Assembly: GCA_029865405.1 (NCBI GenBank)
Contig: JAOUGZ010000070.1
Location: forward strand, 1-9,709
Direction: 5' to 3'
Source of the DNA: Betaproteobacteria bacterium
GTDB taxonomy: Bacteria; Pseudomonadota; Gammaproteobacteria; Burkholderiales; SG8-39
Length of the DNA stretch: 9,709 bases
A program made the position numbers and the translations under genes. The notes under the pieces are model-generated. The model worked only from the letters and a program-made list of their open reading frames with translations, was not told the origin of the DNA and did no database searches. Positions within the stretch are counted from its first letter, which is position 1; every line of letters begins with the position of its first letter. Below, in pieces: positions 6,605 to 9,709 of the stretch.

Positions 6605-6871
6605 CTACTTCAGGTTGGGGAGGTTGATCTCCACCAGCTCGAGCTGCGCGAGGAGCGCCTTGTGCTCGGGCTTGCCGGCGAGGAACTTCAGCGCGCCGCG
6701 GATTTTCTGCTCGAGCCGCGCGCGCGGCGCGCCCGGCGCGTCGGCGAGCAGCTGCGCCAGGTCCGCGAGGCCGGCGGACTGCGCGGCGCCACGCACGTCG
6801 GCGAGGCGCGATTCGATGCCGGCGCGATCGAGATTGGTGACCAGCTTCAGCGTCTCCTCGTGACTGCTCAT
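6605..6871 (-). CDS. Small helical protein of unknown function (88 aa)
   Basis: I do not recognise this family. It is 88 residues, soluble, without signal peptide or membrane segment, and looks mostly alpha-helical: roughly 3-15, 17-46 and 50-82, rich in Ala and Leu, ending in ELVEINLPNLK. There are no Cys and no catalytic-looking motif. It is very probably real: the ATG has GGAGGAG six bases upstream (6878-6884), it fits exactly between the NUDIX/MBL gene (18 bases before) and gor (stop 15 bases before the proposed CTG), and it is in the same strand and codon style. It shares the gor reading frame, with one TAG between them. An accessory or regulatory role is only a guess. Confidence 0.75.
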   Translation of the reverse strand: MSSHEETLKLVTNLDRAGIESRLADVRGAAQSAGLADLAQLLADAPGAPRARLEQKIRGALKFLAGKPEHKALLAQLELVEINLPNLK

Positions 6872-6877
6872 GGCGCG

Positions 6878-6884
6878 CTCCTCC
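6878..6884 (-). promoter_or_regulatory. Shine-Dalgarno GGAGGAG for the 88-aa gene
   Basis: GGAGGAG on the minus strand lies six bases before ATG 6871. It is one of the strongest ribosome sites in the window and supports this small gene as real. Confidence 0.75.
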
Positions 6885-6889
6885 GGCGA

Positions 6890-8557
6890 TCACTCGACCA
6901 TCGAGGATTGTACCAGCGACCAGCGGCCGTTCGCGGCGCGCGCGCGGCCCTCGACGGCGAGCTTGTCCAGGTGCGCGCTGAGCGAGCGCAGGGCGACGCC
7001 ATGCAAGCGCGGTGCGACGTCGTCGTATACCTCGGGCACCAGCTCCTCCAGCGTGGGCGCGCGCAGGCGCTCGAGCGCCCAGACCACCTTTTGCTCGCGC
7101 GCCATGCGGTGCCGGATCAGGCGCCGCGCTTCGCGATGCGGCTCGCCGATCAGATAGCCGTGGCCGGGCGCGAGGATCAGGATATCCTCGCCCAGCAGCA
7201 GCTGCAGCGAGTCCAGGTACGCGCGCATGTCGCCGTCGGGCGGGTTGATCACCACCGTCGAGCCCTGCATGACGTGGTCGCCCGTGAACAGCATCTTCGA
7301 GTTCTCAAGCAGGTAGCACAGGTGGTTCGAGGCGTGCCCGGGCGTGTGCAGCGCGCGCAGCGTGAGGCCGCCGAACATGAAGCGATCGCCATGCGCGAGC
7401 ACGCGGTCGGGCGCGAAGCCGCGGTCCTGCCCCGGGTGCTCGGGCGCAGGGCGGCCGATTACCACGGCGCCGGTGGCGGCCTTGATCGCCGCCGCCGCGG
7501 GCGAATGGTCCAGGTGCGTATGCGTGCACAGCACCCAGCGGATGCGGCCTGCGCCCGCGGCCAGCACCGCGGCGATGTGCGCGTCGAGCGCCGGGCCGGG
7601 ATCGATCACCGCGAGCTCGGCTTCGCCCACGAGGTAGGTGTTGGTGCCCGGCCCGGTCATCATGCCGGGATTGGGTGCGATCACGCGCGTGACATACGGA
7701 TCGAGGCGCTTGGCGACGCCGGGCTCGAGCGCGACGCTGGTCTGACCGGTCTCTTCCGGATCGCACCAGTGGATCTCGAAGTACTGCGGGTCGCGGCGGC
7801 GAAACAGGGCGGCCGCCCCGTCCGGCCCGAGCGCCCAGCAGGCTCGGTTGGTCTCGACCTCGGCCTCGCGCGCGTGCTCGATCGCGTCCTTGGCGCGCGC
7901 GAAGCGCACCAGGTCGGCGAGCGTGTTCTTGGTGGCGAACACCAGCTCGATCTCGCCGCGCGCTTCGCGCTCGATGGCGTCCAGCGGGCGCAGCCACTGG
8001 CTGGCGACCAGCTCGGTGCCGTCGTGCGCGCCCGCCTGGGCCGCGGGGGCGAGGGCGAGGAAGAAGCGCGTGTCGAAGCGCCGCGCGCGTCCCGGCGCCG
8101 TGACCCAGTGGCCGAAATAGGCCAGCTCGCGCGCGCGCAGCAGCAGCCGCTCTCTTTCCAGGAACTCGTGAAAGGCGAGCTTGCCGGCGTGCAGCTGGGC
8201 GCGGCAAGGCGCGAGCGCGGCGACCCGCGCCGCGTCCAGCGCGCGCCCGTCCTCGCGCTCGGCAAGCAGGATGCCCGCCTCCTCGAAGCACTCGCGCATT
8301 GCCGCCACCCAGAAGGCGAGGCCGCCCGCCTCGATGCCCAGGCGCGCGCTGGCCTCGGCGTCGCTCAAGCCGGCGACGCGGCGCAGCACGCGCACGTCGC
8401 GGTCGGCCTTGTCGAGCGCGCCGCCCGGAAACACGTGCGCGCCGGCGAGAAACGCGGCGTCGTGCGTGCGCTGCAGGAGGAACGCCTCGGGCCCGAGGCT
8501 GCCGTCTCGCAGCAGCAGCAGCGTCGCGGCCGGCCGGGGAACGAGCTTGTCCGCCAT
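6890..8557 (-). CDS. NUDIX hydrolase - metallo-beta-lactamase-fold fusion with C-terminal winged helix
   Basis: A 555-residue cytosolic protein with three parts. Residues 1-250 are a NUDIX domain: FPGG (43-46) and AAMRECFEEAG (85-95) form a Nudix box split by about 40 residues, the arrangement of the NUDT19-type acyl-CoA diphosphatases, and RFDTRFFLA (160-168) also fits. Residues 290-475 are a metallo-beta-lactamase-fold hydrolase of the LACTB2 type with a complete metal set: HTHLDH (346-351), HTPGH (404-408), TGDH (425-428) and PGHG (464-467). Residues 480-550 look like the short winged helix found after LACTB2-like domains. There is no stop, frameshift or alternative start at the junction (250-300), so the fusion is native. 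Substrates are unproven; CoA esters for the NUDIX half and RNA or a thioester for the MBL half are possible. The start at ATG 8557, eight bases after the SDR stop, has only a weak ribosome site, which suggests coupling. Confidence 0.92.
   Translation of the reverse strand: MADKLVPRPAATLLLLRDGSLGPEAFLLQRTHDAAFLAGAHVFPGGALDKADRDVRVLRRVAGLSDAEASARLGIEAGGLAFWVAAMRECFEEAGILLAEREDGRALDAARVAALAPCRAQLHAGKLAFHEFLERERLLLRARELAYFGHWVTAPGRARRFDTRFFLALAPAAQAGAHDGTELVASQWLRPLDAIEREARGEIELVFATKNTLADLVRFARAKDAIEHAREAEVETNRACWALGPDGAAALFRRRDPQYFEIHWCDPEETGQTSVALEPGVAKRLDPYVTRVIAPNPGMMTGPGTNTYLVGEAELAVIDPGPALDAHIAAVLAAGAGRIRWVLCTHTHLDHSPAAAAIKAATGAVVIGRPAPEHPGQDRGFAPDRVLAHGDRFMFGGLTLRALHTPGHASNHLCYLLENSKMLFTGDHVMQGSTVVINPPDGDMRAYLDSLQLLLGEDILILAPGHGYLIGEPHREARRLIRHRMAREQKVVWALERLRAPTLEELVPEVYDDVAPRLHGVALRSLSAHLDKLAVEGRARAANGRWSLVQSSMVE
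6907..6915 (-). promoter_or_regulatory. Putative extended -10 (TGGTACAAT) before the 88-aa/gor/cfa genes
   Basis: On the minus strand TGG precedes TACAAT, an extended -10 element, about 36 bases before ATG 6871 and within the last codons of the NUDIX/MBL gene. The codons involved (GTA CAA TCC) are unusual for this gene, which favours a regulatory reason. No convincing -35 is seen, so it remains a prediction of a promoter for the three downstream genes. Confidence 0.35.
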
Positions 8558-8565
8558 GCGCGCGC

Positions 8566-9441
8566 TCAGGCGCTCCGGCCGGCGCGATCCTTCTCGTTCT
8601 GCGCCTTGATCAACTCGCGCGCCTTCTGCCAGTCGGCGTCGCTCATCTTGTCGAGCTCGGTGAAGTAGGCGCCGGTGGCGAGGTAGCCCGCGCCGTCGAG
8701 GGCGATGGTCTCGCCCGAGAGCCACTCGCAGCCGTCGGCCATGAGGAAGGTGGCGAGGTTCTGCAGCTCCGACATCTCGCCGACGCGGCGCATCGGATTG
8801 ACCTTGGTCGACTCGCCGAAGCTCGAGCCGGGGCGCAGGCGCTTGGTCGCGCCCTCGGTGGGAAACGGGCCCGGCGCGATGGCGTTCAGGCGGATGCCGT
8901 GCTTGCCCCACTCGACGGCGAGCGACTTGGTCATGATATGCAGCCCGGCCTTCGACATCGCCGAGGGCACGACGTAGGGCGAGCCGGTCCACACCCAAGT
9001 GACGAGGATCGACAGCACCGAGCCCTTGTGTCCGCCCTCGATCCAGCGCTTGCCCACGGCGTGGGTGACGTAGAAGCTGCCGTGGAACACGGTGTTGGCG
9101 ATGGCGTTGAAGCCATTCGGCGTCAGATCCTTGGTCGGGCTGATGAAGTTGCCGGCGGCGTTGTTGACCAGGCCGGTAAGCGGGCCGGAATCGTCCCAGA
9201 TGCGCTGGACCATGGCGTCGACCGCGGCGTAGTCGCGGATGTCGACGGCGTGCGTGCGCACGCTCCCGCCGTGCGCGGCGACGAGTTCCTTGGCCGTCTG
9301 CTCGAGGACGCCGGCGCGCCGGCCCGCGAGCCACACGCCGGCGCCGAGGGCGAGGTAGCGGGCGGCGATCTCCTTGCCGAGGCCGGTGCCGCCGCCCGTA
9401 ATGAGGATGTTCTTGCCCTTCAGCAATCCGTCCCGAAACAT
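8566..9441 (-). CDS. SDR oxidoreductase, 2,4-dienoyl-CoA reductase-like
   Basis: A 291-residue classical-length short-chain dehydrogenase. The cofactor loop TGGGTGLGKE (15-24) and Arg41/Arg42 after strand 2 suggest NADPH. NNAAGNF (93-99) is the family NAG segment. The active-site region reads GSPYVVPSAMSKAG (153-166), so the usual YxxxK is SxxxK (Ser160, Lys164), as in mammalian DECR1 and its bacterial relatives rather than typical SDRs. IAPGPFPTEGA (188-198) and the C-terminal SGETIALDGAGYL complete the fold. The likely role is reduction or related handling of unsaturated acyl-CoA in beta-oxidation; the exact substrate is inference. ATG 9441 has AAGGAA five bases upstream (9447-9452). It is followed closely by the NUDIX/MBL gene, and its start overlaps a small upstream ORF. 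Confidence 0.92.
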   Translation of the reverse strand: MFRDGLLKGKNILITGGGTGLGKEIAARYLALGAGVWLAGRRAGVLEQTAKELVAAHGGSVRTHAVDIRDYAAVDAMVQRIWDDSGPLTGLVNNAAGNFISPTKDLTPNGFNAIANTVFHGSFYVTHAVGKRWIEGGHKGSVLSILVTWVWTGSPYVVPSAMSKAGLHIMTKSLAVEWGKHGIRLNAIAPGPFPTEGATKRLRPGSSFGESTKVNPMRRVGEMSELQNLATFLMADGCEWLSGETIALDGAGYLATGAYFTELDKMSDADWQKARELIKAQNEKDRAGRSA

Positions 9442-9587
9442 TCGCGTTCCTTCGCTTGCGGAACGCCTATTGTAGGCACGGATCGCAGCCAGGCCGCGAA
9501 ACGGGCCAGCAGTTCATGCACCGCAGCCGCGCGCTCGCGGCTCGCCGCGGCGCGCAGGGCGGCGATATCCCAATGGTTCATGTCCAT
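9420..9587 (-). CDS. Small ORF of unknown function (55 aa), overlapping the SDR start
   Basis: I do not recognise this product. It encodes 55 residues beginning MDMNHWDIAALRAAASRERA, with an amphipathic Ala/Arg-rich helix to about residue 36 and an irregular tail VPTIGVPQAKERECFGTDC. Evidence that it is translated is a clean AAGGAG six bases before ATG 9587 (9594-9599), placement 23 bases after the stop of the upstream gene, and the lack of any other explanation for this interval. Its last 22 bases overlap the SDR gene in another frame. It may be a genuine small protein, or a leader that couples translation into the SDR. The second ATG (9581) is an alternative start. Helix and spacing favour a real gene; length and lack of motif keep confidence moderate. 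Confidence 0.5.
   Translation of the reverse strand: MDMNHWDIAALRAAASRERAAAVHELLARFAAWLRSVPTIGVPQAKERECFGTDC
9469..9474 (-). promoter_or_regulatory. Putative -10 box (TACAAT) upstream of the SDR gene
   Basis: TACAAT on the minus strand lies 27 bases before ATG 9441, in an A/T-richer patch of the small ORF whose codons (CCT ACA ATA) are rare here. I see no matching -35 hexamer at normal spacing. It may drive the SDR, NUDIX/MBL and following genes. Confidence 0.35.
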
Positions 9588-9593
9588 GTCGTT

Positions 9594-9599
9594 CTCCTT
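9594..9599 (-). promoter_or_regulatory. Shine-Dalgarno AAGGAG for the 55-codon ORF
   Basis: AAGGAG on the minus strand sits six bases before ATG 9587, an optimal spacing. It is the main evidence that the small ORF is translated. Confidence 0.55.
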
Positions 9600-9610
9600 G
9601 CTGTCAGGGT

Positions 9611-9709
9611 TCAGGCGAGCGCCACCGAGGCCTCGCCGAAGGCGTGCACCAGCGCGAGCCCCTTGCGGCTCAGCCGATGGCAGTGGCCGGCTTCGAGGAC
9701 CACGTCCTT
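9611..9709 (-). CDS. DUF2917-like protein, C-terminal end (5' part outside window)
   Basis: The last 32 codons of a gene that enters from the right edge. The visible residues, KDVVLEAGHCHRLSRKGLAL followed by VHAFGEASVALA, resemble the tail of DUF2917 proteins, small cupin-like proteins common in Betaproteobacteria whose function is unknown; the pattern is V-L-x-A-G, then R-L, then a hydrophobic strand V-x-A-F/L-G. With so little sequence the assignment is tentative. It stops 23 bases before the 55-codon ORF and is probably the upstream member of the same transcription unit. Confidence 0.5.
   Translation of the reverse strand, partial: KDVVLEAGHCHRLSRKGLALVHAFGEASVALA

Noticed and set aside
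4035..6893. A 952-codon minus-strand frame that might look like a giant fusion ending in Cfa
   Set aside because: Only the part from ATG 5246 is the methyltransferase; the rest is an out-of-frame reading of gor and the 88-aa gene, which have clear protein families in another frame.
5246..8668. A 1140-codon open frame on the plus strand opposite cfa, gor and the NUDIX/MBL gene
   Set aside because: Its product is rich in Arg, Ala, Gly, His, Asp and Glu with no motif or domain. It is the antisense of recognised genes, and long open shadows are expected at this G+C content.
6890..9334. Extension of the NUDIX/MBL protein to 814 residues
   Set aside because: The extra N-terminal part is an Arg-rich shadow of the SDR gene; ATG 8557 begins exactly at the NUDIX domain.
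1..9709. Search for CRISPR, tRNA, insertion-sequence ends, toxin-antitoxin or defence genes
   Set aside because: No direct-repeat array, cloverleaf-like segment, transposase motif or defence domain was seen by eye; base composition and codon use are even throughout.

Overview
The window is a dense, G+C-rich stretch (about 70% by eye) of a proteobacterial chromosome, most likely a betaproteobacterium. The reasons are strong codon bias to G/C in third positions, ATGA stop/start overlaps, a DUF2917-like tail at the right edge, and a NUDIX/metallo-beta-lactamase fusion of a kind I associate with Burkholderiales and relatives. I see no mobile element, CRISPR array, tRNA, rRNA or phage gene. It reads as ordinary chromosomal metabolism, and I do not see a convincing undescribed system.

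Plus strand, 3-4019: a tightly packed run of six genes. They are the 3' end of a DSD1/D-threonine-aldolase-type PLP enzyme, a RidA/YjgF-family protein, a 12-helix MFS carrier of the monocarboxylate/oxalate type, a free-standing spermidine-synthase-like domain, a PEBP (YbhB/YbcL-type) protein, and a TauE/SafE (TSUP) permease. Most neighbours overlap by 4 bases or nearly touch. The first three make sense together: uptake of a small organic acid or amino acid, PLP chemistry on a beta-hydroxy or D-amino acid, and a Rid protein that may handle reactive enamine/imine products. A TATAAT box followed by AAGGAGG just before the PEBP gene suggests that the last two genes also have their own promoter.

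Minus strand, 9709 down to 4035: a second run pointing towards the first. In transcription order it holds the 3' end of a DUF2917-like gene, a 55-codon small ORF, an SDR of the 2,4-dienoyl-CoA-reductase type, a 555-residue NUDIX + metallo-beta-lactamase fusion, an 88-residue helical protein of unknown function, a glutathione-disulfide reductase, and a cyclopropane-fatty-acyl-phospholipid-synthase-type methyltransferase. The common themes are acyl-CoA/lipid metabolism (SDR, acyl-CoA-diphosphatase-like NUDIX, Cfa) and thiol redox balance (Gor). Two TACAAT boxes written in rare codons suggest internal promoters before the SDR gene and before the 88-aa gene. The two runs converge with only 15 bases between their stop codons.

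Points worth checking: glutathione reductase has no ATG, GTG or TTG that keeps its FAD-binding motif, so it apparently starts at CTG. The RidA protein has Ser where the catalytic Arg should be. The SDR differs from mammalian DECR1 at two catalytic positions. There is also an apparently unannotated small ORF overlapping the SDR start.
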